Below are positions 40,553 to 49,880 of a stretch of 64,000 bases of DNA, one piece after another (position 1 is the stretch's first letter; every line of letters begins with the position of its first letter). The notes beneath the pieces are model-generated. The model worked only from the letters and a program-made list of their open reading frames with translations, did not search any database and was not told where the DNA came from. The DNA is taken from assembly GCF_027474405.1 (NCBI RefSeq), contig NZ_CP114871.1, forward strand, positions 2,241,001-2,305,000, read 5' to 3'. The position numbers and the translations under genes are program-made. Origin of the DNA: Caulobacter sp. NIBR2454. Its GTDB lineage: Bacteria; Pseudomonadota; Alphaproteobacteria; Caulobacterales; Caulobacteraceae.

Positions 40553-42085
40553 TCAGAGCGGGATGTTGTCGTGCTTCTTCCAGGGGTTCGACAATTCCTT
40601 GCCGCGCAGGTGCTTCAGCGCGCGGGTGATCCGCTTGCGGGTGCTGTGCGGCATGATCACGTCGTCGATGTAGCCGCGCGACGCCGCCACGAACGGGTTG
40701 GCGAAGCGGTCCTTGTACTCGGCCTCACGGGCGGCCAGGGCTTCCGGGTCCTTGGCCTCGGCGCGGAAGATGATCTCCACCGCCCCCTTGGCCCCCATGA
40801 CCGCGATCTCGGCCGTCGGCCAGGCGTAGTTCACGTCGCCGCGCAGGTGCTTGGAGCTCATCACGTCATAGGCCCCGCCATAGGCCTTGCGGGTGATGAC
40901 GGTGATCTTGGGCACGGTCGCCTCGGCGTAGGCGAACAGCAGCTTGGCCCCGTGCTTGATGAGGCCGCCGTACTCCTGCTTGGTCCCCGGCATGAAGCCC
41001 GGCACGTCCACCAGGGTGATGATCGGAATTTCGAAGGCGTCGCAGAAGCGCACGAACCGCGCGGCCTTGCGGCTGGAGTCGATGTCCAGCACCCCGGCCA
41101 GCACCTGCGGCTGGTTGGCGACCACGCCCACCGTCTCGCCGTCCATGCGGGCGAAGCCGCAGATGATGTTCTTGGCCCACTCGCTGCTGATCTCGAAGAA
41201 GTCGGCCTCGTCGACCATCTTCAGGATCAGCTCCTTCATGTCGTAGGGCTTGTTGGGATTGGCCGGGACCAGGCTGTCCAGGCTGTTCTCTATCCGCTCG
41301 GCCTCGTCGAAGCTTTCGCGGATCGGAGCCTTCTCGCGGTTGGACGACGGCAGGAAATCCACCAGCCGGCGCACCTGGGTCAGGGCCTCCAGGTCGTTCT
41401 CGAAGGCGCCTTCGGCCACGCCCGACTTGGCGGCGTGAACCCGCGCCCCGCCCAACTCTTCGGCCGAAACGACCTCGTTGGTCACCGTTTTGACCACGTC
41501 GGGCCCGGTGACGAACATGTAGCTGGTGTCCTTCACCATGAAGATGAAGTCGGTGATGGCCGGCGAATAGACGTCGCCGCCGGCGCACGGGCCCATGATC
41601 ACGCTGATCTGCGGGATGACGCCGCTGGCCAGGGTGTTTTCGAGGAAGATGTCGGCATAGCCCGCCAGGCTGTCGACGCCTTCCTGGATGCGGGCGCCGC
41701 CCGCGTCGAACAGGCCGATGATCGGCGCGCCCATCTTCATGGCCTGGCGCTGGACCTTGACGATCTTCTGGGCGTGGGCGCCGCTCAGCGAGCCGCCGAA
41801 CACCGTGAAGTCCTTGGAGAAGACAAAGACCGTCCGGCCGTTGATCGTGCCCCAGCCGGTGACGACGCCATCGCCGGGAATCTTCTGCTCGGCCATGCCG
41901 AACTCGGTCCCCCGGTGCTCGACGAACATGTCGAACTCCTCGAACGAGCCTTCGTCCAGCAGCAGGTCGATTCGCTCGCGGGCGGTCAGCTTGCCCTTGG
42001 CGTGCTGGGCCGCGACGCGCTTCTCGCCGCCGCCGGCCCGGGCCTGTTCACGGCGCCGCTCGAGCTCTTCAAGGATGTCCTGCAC
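40553..42085 (-). CDS. pccB: Propionyl-CoA carboxylase beta subunit
   Basis: 510 aa. Carboxyltransferase subunit that moves CO2 from biotin on the alpha subunit to propionyl-CoA, giving methylmalonyl-CoA. It has both crotonase-like halves; the N half carries [20 protein letters not shown] and [20 protein letters not shown], the C half [17 protein letters not shown] (about 357) and [20 protein letters not shown] (about 395). Start is GTG 42085 with GAGGGA upstream. The biotin-bearing alpha subunit is not in this window. High similarity to PccB rather than AccD is judged from length and motif pattern. Confidence 0.95.
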   Translation of the reverse strand: MQDILEELERRREQARAGGGEKRVAAQHAKGKLTARERIDLLLDEGSFEEFDMFVEHRGTEFGMAEQKIPGDGVVTGWGTINGRTVFVFSKDFTVFGGSLSGAHAQKIVKVQRQAMKMGAPIIGLFDAGGARIQEGVDSLAGYADIFLENTLASGVIPQISVIMGPCAGGDVYSPAITDFIFMVKDTSYMFVTGPDVVKTVTNEVVSAEELGGARVHAAKSGVAEGAFENDLEALTQVRRLVDFLPSSNREKAPIRESFDEAERIENSLDSLVPANPNKPYDMKELILKMVDEADFFEISSEWAKNIICGFARMDGETVGVVANQPQVLAGVLDIDSSRKAARFVRFCDAFEIPIITLVDVPGFMPGTKQEYGGLIKHGAKLLFAYAEATVPKITVITRKAYGGAYDVMSSKHLRGDVNYAWPTAEIAVMGAKGAVEIIFRAEAKDPEALAAREAEYKDRFANPFVAASRGYIDDVIMPHSTRKRITRALKHLRGKELSNPWKKHDNIPL

Positions 42086-42147
42086 GCTGTCCCTCGCATT
42101 CTTGGCTTTGGACGAGGGGTAAAGGCCGGCGCGGGCCCTGACAAGAT

Positions 42148-42873
42148 TTACCCAGCGAGAGCCCGGAACCAGCGGTCGATCATCTCGGCCTCGGCGCGTT
42201 GGCGCGCGGTGCGTTCGGCGGCCTCTTCATCGACGCCCCACTGGCGTTCCTGGAACGCCTCATCCAGCCGCGAGAGGTCATAGGCTTGCTCCCCCGACAG
42301 GCGCCCCCGCGCGACGCCAAAGGCCAAGACGGCCGAGCCCAGCAACGGCGCGGCGAACCCCAGGCCGGCCAGGGTGAAGTCGTCCACCCCCCGCGCCAGG
42401 GCGGCGGCGCGTTCGATGGTCTCTTGCGGCTGCTCCTGGTGGATGATGCCGGCGACGCGCACCAGGCGCAGGCCGAGCTCGGCCTCGGCCCAGTCCAGCA
42501 GCGGTCCCCACTCGCGGCTTTGCTCGTCAACCAGAGCGGCGGGCGCCTCGGCGAAGTAGCAAAGCAGATCGGTCGCCGCGAACCGCGCCACTTCCCGCGC
42601 CGCCTCCTCATGCACCGCGGCCAGACGGTCGATAACCGTATAGGCCAGCCGGGTCATGGGCATGGATTCGGGATCGATATGCTCGCCCTGGGCCGCCCAT
42701 TCAGCCGCGACATGCGCCGCCAGGGGCTGAGTGGGCACGACCAGCGGCTTGCCCGCCGGGCTCTTGGGCATGCGGCCGTCGAGATGAACCGCGAAACCGG
42801 CTTCCACCGCGGCGGCCTCGGCCTGCGTGTAAAAGCGGCGAACCCGCTCCTGCGTGTCGTTGTTACGAGCCAA
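42148..42873 (-). CDS. ATP12-family F1-ATPase assembly chaperone
   Basis: About 241 aa from a TTG at 42873 preceded by GGAAG; the frame extends further upstream but without family similarity. The segment [20 protein letters not shown] and [20 protein letters not shown] (about 20-70) are the N-terminal hallmark of ATP12, which binds the F1 alpha subunit during assembly. The C-terminal helical domain contains [20 protein letters not shown]. It lies 62 bp upstream of pccB on the same strand. Alphaproteobacteria carry ATP12 as the ancestor of the mitochondrial protein. Confidence 0.88.
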   Translation of the reverse strand: MARNNDTQERVRRFYTQAEAAAVEAGFAVHLDGRMPKSPAGKPLVVPTQPLAAHVAAEWAAQGEHIDPESMPMTRLAYTVIDRLAAVHEEAAREVARFAATDLLCYFAEAPAALVDEQSREWGPLLDWAEAELGLRLVRVAGIIHQEQPQETIERAAALARGVDDFTLAGLGFAAPLLGSAVLAFGVARGRLSGEQAYDLSRLDEAFQERQWGVDEEAAERTARQRAEAEMIDRWFRALAG

Positions 42874-42967
42874 TGGCGCTTCCGCAAAAAAGCCGTCGTA
42901 CGGCGAAACATTCCAGACGCGGCCAAGTGGTACGAACAGGCCGTGGATGCAAGGAGGACCTTCAAAA

Positions 42968-44347
42968 GTGGCGCTTCCCGGCAAGGACATGCAGGCGGCC
43001 ATAGCCGTCACCCGCTTTGGTCTCGGCGCCCGCCCCGGCGAGATCGATGCGGCCAAGGACGATCCGCGCGGCTGGCTGACGGCCCAGATCACCCGCGACG
43101 GCGCCGACCAGCCCGCCAGCGATGGCGAAAGCGCCGCCAGACGCCTTTCCGACTACCGCGACTATCAGCAGGCCATCCAGACCGCCCGCAAGGCCGGCGA
43201 CCAGGAGGCGGCAAAGGCCGCTCAGCGGGATCGCCGCATGGATGTCGGTCAGGACTTCCTCGCCCGCGCACAGCTCGGCGCCGCCACCGAGGCCGGCTTC
43301 CGGGAGCGCTGGGCACTCTTCTGGGCCAACCACTTCACCGTTTCCGCCACCAAGCAGATCACCTCAGCCGTGGTGGGGCCCTTCGAGCAGGAAGCCATCC
43401 GCCCGTTGGTCTTCGGCCGGTTCGAGGATCTGCTTGTCGCGTCCAGCAGCCACCCGGCCATGCTGACCTATCTCGACCAGGCCCAATCGGTCGGTCCCGA
43501 AAGCCCGCAGGCCGCCCGCGCCCAGAAGCGCGGCCGCCGCGCCGGCCTCAATGAGAACCTGGCCCGCGAGATCCTGGAACTGCACACCGTGGGCGTGAAC
43601 GGCGGCTACACCCAGGCTGACGTCACTGAATTCGCCCGCGCCATGACGGGGTGGAGCATCGCCCGCACCGCCGACGAGGCCGCCGACAGCGCCTTCTTGT
43701 TCCGCACCGCCACCCATGAGCCGGGCGAGCGCACCGTAATGGGTCGTGTCTATGGCCAACAGGGCATGGATCAGGCCCGCGCCATCATGGCCGACCTGGC
43801 GACCCGGCCCGCCACGGCCCGACACTGCGCCCGCAAGATCGCCGCCCACTTCGTCGCCGACGACCCGCCGCCCGCCCTGGTCCAGCGACTGGAAAAAGCG
43901 TGGCTGTCCAGCGAGGGACGCCTGGATGTGGTGGCCAAGGCCCTGATCAACTCTCCCGAGGCTTGGGAGCCGGCCCCCGCCAAGTTCAAGACGCCGTATG
44001 AATTCATGATCTCGACCTGGCGCGCGGTGGGCGCTCAGCCCAACGCCATCAACCAGTTGACCCCCACGCTCAACGGTCTGGGACAACCGCCCTTCCGCCC
44101 GCCTTCGCCCGAGGGATGGCCCGACGACGCATCGTCCTGGGCGGCCCCCGACGCCTTGATCAAGCGCATGGTCTGGTCCCAGACCTTCGCCGCCAGGACC
44201 GCCGACCAGCTTGACCCCAACGCCATCGCCGCCGGCGCCCTGGGCGCCCGGCTGAGCGAGCCTGTCGCCAAGGCCGTGGCCCGCGCCGAAAGCCGCCCCG
44301 AGGCCTTCGCAATCTTGCTGATGAGTCCGGAGTTTCAACGCCGATGA
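42968..44347 (+). CDS. DUF1800 domain protein
   Basis: 459 aa from GTG 42968 with AGGAGG ten bases upstream. DUF1800 signatures: AIAVTRFGLGARPGEIDAA (about 10-28), ALFWANHFTVSATKQ (about 117), NLAREILELHTVGVNGGYTQ (about 197-216) and the C-terminal SPEFQRR. The function is unknown; these genes are usually paired with DUF1501. No signal peptide or transmembrane helix is visible at the N-terminus, unlike its partner. The stop overlaps the DUF1501 start (ATGA), so the two are coupled. It diverges from the ATP12 gene. Confidence 0.87.
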   Translation: MALPGKDMQAAIAVTRFGLGARPGEIDAAKDDPRGWLTAQITRDGADQPASDGESAARRLSDYRDYQQAIQTARKAGDQEAAKAAQRDRRMDVGQDFLARAQLGAATEAGFRERWALFWANHFTVSATKQITSAVVGPFEQEAIRPLVFGRFEDLLVASSSHPAMLTYLDQAQSVGPESPQAARAQKRGRRAGLNENLAREILELHTVGVNGGYTQADVTEFARAMTGWSIARTADEAADSAFLFRTATHEPGERTVMGRVYGQQGMDQARAIMADLATRPATARHCARKIAAHFVADDPPPALVQRLEKAWLSSEGRLDVVAKALINSPEAWEPAPAKFKTPYEFMISTWRAVGAQPNAINQLTPTLNGLGQPPFRPPSPEGWPDDASSWAAPDALIKRMVWSQTFAARTADQLDPNAIAAGALGARLSEPVAKAVARAESRPEAFAILLMSPEFQRR

Positions 44348-45570
44348 CCGATCACCACACCCATGGCTTCAACCGCCGCCAGGCCCTGTTCGGCGGTTTG
44401 GGCGCCAGCATCCTGTTCATGGGCCGCCCCGCCCGTGCGCAGACCACCAACAAGAAACTGATCGTCCTGGTCTGTCGCGGGGGCCTCGACGGCCTGTCCC
44501 TGACCCCGCCCGTCGGCGACGCCGACTACGCCGGCCTGAGAGGGCCCGTCGCCTACACGCCGGAACAGGCATTGAAGCTGGACGCAACCTTCAGCCTTCA
44601 TCCGGCCCTGACCAACGCCCACGCCCTGGCGCAGAAAGGTCAGCTCCGCATCGCCCCCGCGGTCGCCACCCCCGACCGCGCCCGCTCCCACTTCGAGGCG
44701 CAGGATGTTCTGGAAACCGGCGCCGACGGGAAATACGCCGCTTCGTCGGGGTGGCTGAACCGCGCCCTGCAGAGCCTGTCGCCCGATCGCAAGGTCGAGG
44801 CGCTGTCGGTCGGCGCCGTGGCCCCGCTGATCCTGCGCGGCCCGGTCCAGGCCGCCTCGTGGTCGCCCGGTCGTTCTGCTGACGCGACCGCGCGCCTGCC
44901 GACCATCCTTCAGGACATCTACAAGACCGACCCTTTGCTCGGTCCCGCCTTCGCACGCGGCTTGCAGACCGAGGCCATGGCTCAGGCGGCCATGACCGGC
45001 CTCGCGGCCCCCAACACCATGGCCGGCGCCCCGGCCGCGCAACAGCAGGCGGCTCAACGCCAGGGCGTCGCCGCCGCCGAAAAGCTGGGCGTCACCATCG
45101 CCAACTTCATGACCCAGGCCGGCGGCCCACAGATCGTCGCCATCTCCCTCGACGGCTTCGACACCCACGCGGGCCAGGTGGGCCAGCTTCAATCGCGCCT
45201 GACCTATATGGACGCCCTGATCGGCGGGCTGACCACCGGCCTCGGCCCTGCCTGGAGCGACACGGTGATCGTCGCCGCCACGGAGTTTGGCCGCACCGCG
45301 CGGGTCAACGGCACGGGCGGCACCGACCACGGCACCGCCTCCAGCACCCTGATCCTGGGCGGAAGTCTGAAGAAGGGCGGCATCGTCGGCGACTGGCCGA
45401 CCCTTAAGCAGACCGCGCTCTACGAGAACCGCGACACCGCCCCGACCCTCGACATGCGCAGTCTTTTCAAGGGGGTCCTGCGCGACCACATGGGCGTCGA
45501 TCAGCGTGCGCTGGATGCCAAGGTCTTCCCCGACAGCGCCGAAGCGCGGCCGGTGACCGGTCTGGTCTAG
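44344..45570 (+). CDS. DUF1501 protein with Tat signal
   Basis: 408 aa. The N-terminus has a twin-arginine motif (NRRQALFGGLGASILF) and a hydrophobic stretch ending MGRPARAQ, so it is predicted to be exported folded. The DUF1501 domain, related to the alkaline phosphatase/sulfatase superfamily, follows: LIVLVCRGGLDGLSLTPPVG (about 40-59), ISLDGFDTHAGQVGQL (about 268) and ATEFGRTARVNGTGGTDHGT (about 312-331), which carries possible metal-binding Asp and His. Substrate unknown. It is coupled to DUF1800 and ends at CTAG shared with the opposing TPR/oxygenase gene. Confidence 0.87.
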   Translation: MTDHHTHGFNRRQALFGGLGASILFMGRPARAQTTNKKLIVLVCRGGLDGLSLTPPVGDADYAGLRGPVAYTPEQALKLDATFSLHPALTNAHALAQKGQLRIAPAVATPDRARSHFEAQDVLETGADGKYAASSGWLNRALQSLSPDRKVEALSVGAVAPLILRGPVQAASWSPGRSADATARLPTILQDIYKTDPLLGPAFARGLQTEAMAQAAMTGLAAPNTMAGAPAAQQQAAQRQGVAAAEKLGVTIANFMTQAGGPQIVAISLDGFDTHAGQVGQLQSRLTYMDALIGGLTTGLGPAWSDTVIVAATEFGRTARVNGTGGTDHGTASSTLILGGSLKKGGIVGDWPTLKQTALYENRDTAPTLDMRSLFKGVLRDHMGVDQRALDAKVFPDSAEARPVTGLV

Positions 45571-47165
45571 GCGGGCACGATGTCGAAGGCGATTGTCAGC
45601 CGCTCGTCGGCGCCGCTGAACGGCACGGTGCCGTGCCACATATAGGAGGGGAACAGCGCCAGCAGGCCAGGTTCGGGCCGCACATAATGCTCCGCCTCCA
45701 ACGGCGGGTCGGTAGCGACACCGGGCTGGCCGAACTTGATCCAGCCCTCCTTGCCGCCTGCCCCGACCGACTCCGGCAGGGCCAGATAGCAGGCCGACGA
45801 CAGCCATCCCTGCGGATGGGTGTGGTCCACATGGAAGCCGCCGGGCCGCAGCTTCACCGACCACAGGCCCGAGAAGCGCCAGTCGTCGGCGACCCGCGAG
45901 CGCAGGATGTCGCCGCCCTGCCCCAGGGCCGCCATGTACCGCCGGATCGGGCCGTCCACGGCCTGGCGGAAGGCCTTGATGGCGGGATCATTCGATCGCT
46001 GCAGGCTCTGGCTGGTCTGGCTGCCGTGCCGCAGCGACTGGCCGATGGGATGGGTCTTCATGGCGTGCAGCGCCCGCAGCGCCGCGGCCAGATCGGTCAC
46101 ATAGGAAGTCCGGTCGGACCATCCGTCGGGCACGTCGATCAGGGCCGGGCGCACGAAGGCCTGATAGTCGTAGAGCGCCTTGTAGCGCGCGTCGCCCAGC
46201 AGCCGCCACGCCGTCGCCAGCAAGGCCCACGCCCCCTGGTCGAGCGGGTTGGCGTTCACGCAGGCCTGCGCCACGTACTCCGCCGCGTCAGGTCGCCCCG
46301 CCGCGAGGTAGGCTTCCGCCAACGGAACGCCGACGCCGAGGCCAGCCGTCGAAGCCGCCCGCTCGGCGAAGCTCACGGCGGCGGCCGGGTCCAGGCTGGC
46401 GCCGACCTGCGACGCGGCCACCAGCAGTTCCGTCGACGCTTCGGCCTGACCCGCCGGGCCGCGCAGCATGGCGAAGGCCCCCTCGCGATCGCCCGCGTAT
46501 TCCAGCAGCTTCGCCTTGGCCGTCAGCAGGCCCGCGTCGTTGGGAGCCGCCTTGAGCGCCGCGTCCAGATGGACGGTCGCCGCGCCGACATCCTCGGTTC
46601 GCATCCAGATCAGCTGCGCCCATTCGCGTTGAGCGACGCCATAGTTCGGACGGCGGGCGGCCACCTCGGCGAAGGCGGCCTCGGCTTCTTCGAAACGGTC
46701 CTGCCCTTGGAGGGCGCGAGCCAGCACGAGCCAGGTCTCCGGCGAGGCGCCGCCCTTCGCCAGGGCCCGGCGGATGGAGGCTTCCGCCTCGGCGAAGCGC
46801 TGAGCGTCACCCAGCGCCGCGCCCAGATTGTGCTCGGCCGCCACGCTCTTCGAATTGGACTTCGCCACCCGTTCAAGGAACGGGATCGCGTCCTCAAGCC
46901 GGCCCAGCGCTTTCAGCACGTGCGCATGGGCTTCGAGCAGCGCCTGGCTCGCGGCGCTGCGACCGGCCAGGGGCTCTGTCAGGGTCAGGGCCTGCGCCGT
47001 CAGTCCGGCGCTCACGGCATGACGCGCGATCTCGGCCGCCGCCTGCATCCGCTGGTCCAGGGGCACGGCGTTAGGCGCGAGCTGAGCCAGGGCGGCGCAA
47101 GCGTCCGCGATCCGCCCCGCCTGCATCAGGGCGGCGATAGGCTGAAGCGGACTGGCCCCGATCAC
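45567..47165 (-). CDS. TPR-repeat protein with C-terminal 2OG-Fe(II) oxygenase domain
   Basis: 532 aa. About residues 1-300 are helical tetratricopeptide-like repeats (AFLERVAKSNSKSVAAEHNLG-type units: VAAEHNLGAALGDAQRFAEA, then PETWLVLARALQGQDRFEEA). The C-terminal 200 residues are a putative 2-oxoglutarate/Fe(II) oxygenase: GGFHVDHTHPQGWLSSACYL (about 441-460) gives the His and Asp ligands and SYMWHGTVPFSG (about 506) the second His, followed by the 2OG-binding Arg in ADERLTIAFD. Probably a protein hydroxylase; substrate unknown. It starts 4 bp inside the end of the pseudouridine synthase gene and ends at CTAG shared with DUF1501. Confidence 0.82.
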   Translation of the reverse strand: MIGASPLQPIAALMQAGRIADACAALAQLAPNAVPLDQRMQAAAEIARHAVSAGLTAQALTLTEPLAGRSAASQALLEAHAHVLKALGRLEDAIPFLERVAKSNSKSVAAEHNLGAALGDAQRFAEAEASIRRALAKGGASPETWLVLARALQGQDRFEEAEAAFAEVAARRPNYGVAQREWAQLIWMRTEDVGAATVHLDAALKAAPNDAGLLTAKAKLLEYAGDREGAFAMLRGPAGQAEASTELLVAASQVGASLDPAAAVSFAERAASTAGLGVGVPLAEAYLAAGRPDAAEYVAQACVNANPLDQGAWALLATAWRLLGDARYKALYDYQAFVRPALIDVPDGWSDRTSYVTDLAAALRALHAMKTHPIGQSLRHGSQTSQSLQRSNDPAIKAFRQAVDGPIRRYMAALGQGGDILRSRVADDWRFSGLWSVKLRPGGFHVDHTHPQGWLSSACYLALPESVGAGGKEGWIKFGQPGVATDPPLEAEHYVRPEPGLLALFPSYMWHGTVPFSGADERLTIAFDIVPA

Positions 47166-48151
47166 CGGCGCTTGCTGCTCCTCCGGGCGAACGGGTCGTG
47201 TTCGGGCTCATCCTCGGAGAAGCCGAAGCGATGGAAGCCGGCCTTCATCTCCGGGCTCAGCGGCGCCTCGATGGCCAGCATGCCCGCGCTCGGGTGCGGC
47301 AGCAGGATCGAGCGGGCGTGCAGCTGCAGCTTCAGGCCCTCGGACAGCGGCGCGGACTTCTCGTCGCTGTATTTGGGATCGCCCAGGATCGGGTGGCCCA
47401 TGGCCAGCATGTGCGCGCGCAGCTGGTGCGTGCGGCCGGTGTGCGGACGCAGCGCCATCCAGGTCACGCGAGGACCGGCCCGGCTGATCGAGACGTATTC
47501 GGTCTCGGCCGGTTCGGCGTCGTGGTCCTTGGGATCGGCCGGGACCACGATCTCACGGTCGTTGATGCCGCGCTTGGCCAGCGGCACGTCGATGATGCCT
47601 TCGACCGGATGCGGATTGCCGACGACGATAGCCCAATAGGTCTTCTGCGCCCGACGTTTGGCGAAGGCGCCCGACAGACGGGCCGCCGCGCTGGGCGTCT
47701 TGCCCAGCAGCAGCACGCCCGAGGTGTCGCGGTCGAGGCGGTGAACCAGACGCGGACGCGTCAGCCCCTCGCCCCACGCGCTGAGCAGCTTGTCCACGTG
47801 CTTGGTGGTCTTGGTCCCGCCCTGCACGGCCAGGCCGGCGGGCTTGTTGAGGGCCAGGACTTCCTCGTCCTCGTACAGCACCAGCGATTTGGCGTAGGCG
47901 ATGTCGCGCGGGCTCAGTTGCCCCTTCTCGTGCGGCTCGGGCGCGTCGGGCAGCGGCGGCACGCGGATCTGCGAGCCGGCGGCCAGGCGCGTGTCGCCCT
48001 TGGCGCGCGAGCCATCGACCCGGACCTGACCGGAGCGGAACAGCTTGTTGAGCTGGATGTGATTCAGGTGCGGCCAACGGCGCTTGAACCAACGGTCCAG
48101 GCGGACCCCATCCTCGCCAGAGTCCACATAGAGAGTTCGAACTTCCTTCAC
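47162..48151 (-). CDS. rluC: RluC-type 23S rRNA pseudouridine synthase
   Basis: 329 aa. N-terminal S4 RNA-binding domain (VRLDRWFKRRWPHLNHIQLN, then LFRSGQVRVDG) and RluA-family catalytic domain with the active Asp in LVHRLDRDTSGVLLLGK (about 136-152). Also TGRTHQLRAHMLAMGHPILG (about 238). RluC converts uridines 955, 2504 and 2580 of 23S rRNA in E. coli; RluD-like targets are possible here. The start overlaps the crcB stop by 4 bp and its stop overlaps the TPR/oxygenase start by 4 bp, so the three form one coupled operon. Confidence 0.9.
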   Translation of the reverse strand: MKEVRTLYVDSGEDGVRLDRWFKRRWPHLNHIQLNKLFRSGQVRVDGSRAKGDTRLAAGSQIRVPPLPDAPEPHEKGQLSPRDIAYAKSLVLYEDEEVLALNKPAGLAVQGGTKTTKHVDKLLSAWGEGLTRPRLVHRLDRDTSGVLLLGKTPSAAARLSGAFAKRRAQKTYWAIVVGNPHPVEGIIDVPLAKRGINDREIVVPADPKDHDAEPAETEYVSISRAGPRVTWMALRPHTGRTHQLRAHMLAMGHPILGDPKYSDEKSAPLSEGLKLQLHARSILLPHPSAGMLAIEAPLSPEMKAGFHRFGFSEDEPEHDPFARRSSKRR

Positions 48152-48531
48152 GCCAGCACCTTCCGCGTCAGCATCAGACCGGCGAAAACGGCGGCGATGG
48201 AAAGCGTGGCCGAGGCCACGACATAGGTAAGCGCGACGGCGTAGTCCCGTCGCTCGATCATGAGGGCCGTCTCAAGCGAGAAGGCCGAAAAGGTTGTAAA
48301 ACCACCCAGAACCCCGACACCCAGCAGAGCGCGCCAGCGTTCCTGATCCGCTCCGCCCTTCTGGGCCAGCACGGCGACAAGCACGCCCATCAACAGCCCG
48401 CCGATCAGGTTGACCGCGAACGTGCCATACGGCCAGCCGGTCCCCAGCAGACGCCCGGCCTGCTGCCCCGCGAAATAGCGCGCGGCGGAGCCAATCGCGC
48501 CCCCGGCCATGACAAAAAGGTAGTTCATCAC
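48148..48531 (-). CDS. crcB: Fluoride channel CrcB (Fluc)
   Basis: 127 aa with four transmembrane helices. Dimeric channel that exports fluoride. Signatures: GGAIGSAARYFAGQQAGRL (about 10-28), AVNLIGGLLMGVLVAVLAQ (about 39-57) with the conserved Asn, and GVLGGFTTFSAFSLE (about 73-87) with the Phe-box. Start ATG 48531. No fluoride riboswitch is seen upstream. It is coupled to the downstream rluC gene, as in other alphaproteobacteria. Confidence 0.94.
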   Translation of the reverse strand: MMNYLFVMAGGAIGSAARYFAGQQAGRLLGTGWPYGTFAVNLIGGLLMGVLVAVLAQKGGADQERWRALLGVGVLGGFTTFSAFSLETALMIERRDYAVALTYVVASATLSIAAVFAGLMLTRKVLA

Positions 48532-48575
48532 CCCCTTATGCGACGGGGCGCGCCCGGAGGCAAAGGGAGAGAGAC

Positions 48576-49076
48576 TTAGACCCTCGGCGCCCGGATCTCG
48601 CGGACCACGGCGCGGGCGTCATAGACGTCCACGCTGGAAGGCTTGGGCCCCTTGCCCATCACCACCTCGATGGTACGGCTTATCTGCGGACCGCCCGACA
48701 GATCAAAGCTGGTCCCGATGCCAAGCCCGACGCCGCTGCTGCGACCCCAGCCGTAGTTTGACGAGCCGCCCCCAACCGAAAGGCTGGTGCGAGGACCGCC
48801 TCCACCGCCGCCGCGCGCCTCGTCGAAGCGATCGACCACGCGGAACCAGTCGTAGCCGGTCTGGATCGCCAACTCTCCGGCCCGCAGCAGGGCCAGGTCG
48901 GCCACCTGCATGGCCGGCGCGCCGCTGCCGCCGCGATAGGTCACCCGCCAGCGATCGTTCTCGAGCCGGTATTCAGTGAACCCGGACGCCTTGGCGCTAC
49001 TGGCCGGCGCATAGACGGTCGGCGTGGTGCAGGCGGCGAGGCTGAGAACAGCGGCGAGGGCGAGAAACGGCTTCAT
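48576..49076 (-). CDS. CC0125/CC1285-type lipoprotein
   Basis: 166 aa. Signal peptide with lipobox LSLAACTTPTVYAPA (acylated Cys near residue 16), then a beta-rich part (GFTEYRLENDRWRVTYRGGS and ELAIQTGYDWFRVVDRFDEA). A Gly/Ser-rich stretch separates the two halves (GGGGGGPRTSLSVGGGSSNY). Length and the W-R-V-T-Y/R-G core match a Caulobacteraceae lipoprotein family of unknown function. Its end lies 44 bp upstream of the crcB start and 24 bp separate it from the next pseudouridine synthase gene. Confidence 0.82.
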   Translation of the reverse strand: MKPFLALAAVLSLAACTTPTVYAPASSAKASGFTEYRLENDRWRVTYRGGSGAPAMQVADLALLRAGELAIQTGYDWFRVVDRFDEARGGGGGGPRTSLSVGGGSSNYGWGRSSGVGLGIGTSFDLSGGPQISRTIEVVMGKGPKPSSVDVYDARAVVREIRAPRV

Positions 49077-49100
49077 ACCTCTGAAATGCGAAGCGACGCC

Positions 49101-49880
49101 TCAGCGTTCCGGAACCGCCAGTCCGCAGTTGGCCAGAACCTCGGCCATATCGTCGGGCAAAGGCGCACTCACCCTGCTCTCCCCGCCTTCCGGATGCGGA
49201 AAGATCAGGGCCGCGGCGTGCAGCATCAGCCGTGGAACCGGCTTGCCCGCCAGCATCAACGCGCCGCCGTAGCGCACATCGCCCGCCAGCGGCCGACCGA
49301 TTGAGGCCATGTGGACCCGGATTTGGTGCATGCGGCCGGTTTCGGGGCTGCATTCCACCAGGGCCGCCTGATCGTTGGCCGCCAGGGTGCGGTAGCGCGT
49401 ACGGGCCGTCTCGGCGTCGGGGTGGTCGGCCGGGCAGACCCGCATATAGGCCTCGCGGCCGATGGACTCGCGCCGCAGGGCCGCATCCACAGCCCCGCCT
49501 TTCGGCTCCGGCGCGCCGCCAGCGACGATGGCCAGGTAGGTCTTGCGAAAGCGCTTGGCCATCAGCGCCTTGCCCAGAAAGCCCGCGGCCGGCTTGGTCT
49601 TGGCCGTCAGGATCACCCCGGACGTGTCGCGATCCAGCCGATGGATCAGCCGCGGCCTGGCGTGCCCGCGTCGCGCGAAGGCCCACAGCAGGTCATCCAG
49701 CGTGTGGGCCTGGATGCGCCCGCCCTGGCTGGACAGGCCCGACGGCTTGTTCAGCACGATGATCGAGCTGTCCTCGCGCAGGACCAGCGACCGGGTGAAG
49801 GCGATCTCCTCCTCGGTCAGGGTGATCGGGCTTTCGACGGCCTTGGTCTTGGCGGGCTGCAGTTGGCGGCGGGGCTTCAC
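49101..49880 (-). CDS. RluA-family pseudouridine synthase without S4 domain
   Basis: 259 aa from GTG 49880. The catalytic domain carries PRLIHRLDRDTSGVILTAK (about 79-97) with the active Asp, IIVLNKPSGLSSQGG (about 40-54) and ETGRMHQIRVHMASIGRPLA (about 186-205). The short basic N-terminus lacks an S4 domain, as in RluA or TruC-type enzymes, so the target (23S rRNA or tRNA) cannot be fixed. The start overlaps the rarA stop (GTGA), showing coupling to rarA. Confidence 0.9.
   Translation of the reverse strand: MKPRRQLQPAKTKAVESPITLTEEEIAFTRSLVLREDSSIIVLNKPSGLSSQGGRIQAHTLDDLLWAFARRGHARPRLIHRLDRDTSGVILTAKTKPAAGFLGKALMAKRFRKTYLAIVAGGAPEPKGGAVDAALRRESIGREAYMRVCPADHPDAETARTRYRTLAANDQAALVECSPETGRMHQIRVHMASIGRPLAGDVRYGGALMLAGKPVPRLMLHAAALIFPHPEGGESRVSAPLPDDMAEVLANCGLAVPER

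Noticed and set aside
40385-42283. 632-aa + strand frame opposite pccB
   Set aside because: pccB is unambiguous; the + frame begins in the DUF3298-pccB gap only by chance.
45633-47639. 668-aa + strand frame opposite the TPR/oxygenase gene
   Set aside because: Arg/Gln/His-rich shadow product with no domain; the minus-strand gene has clear repeats and metal ligands.
48532-48575. Fluoride riboswitch upstream of crcB
   Set aside because: The 44-bp gap is too short and lacks the conserved riboswitch core.
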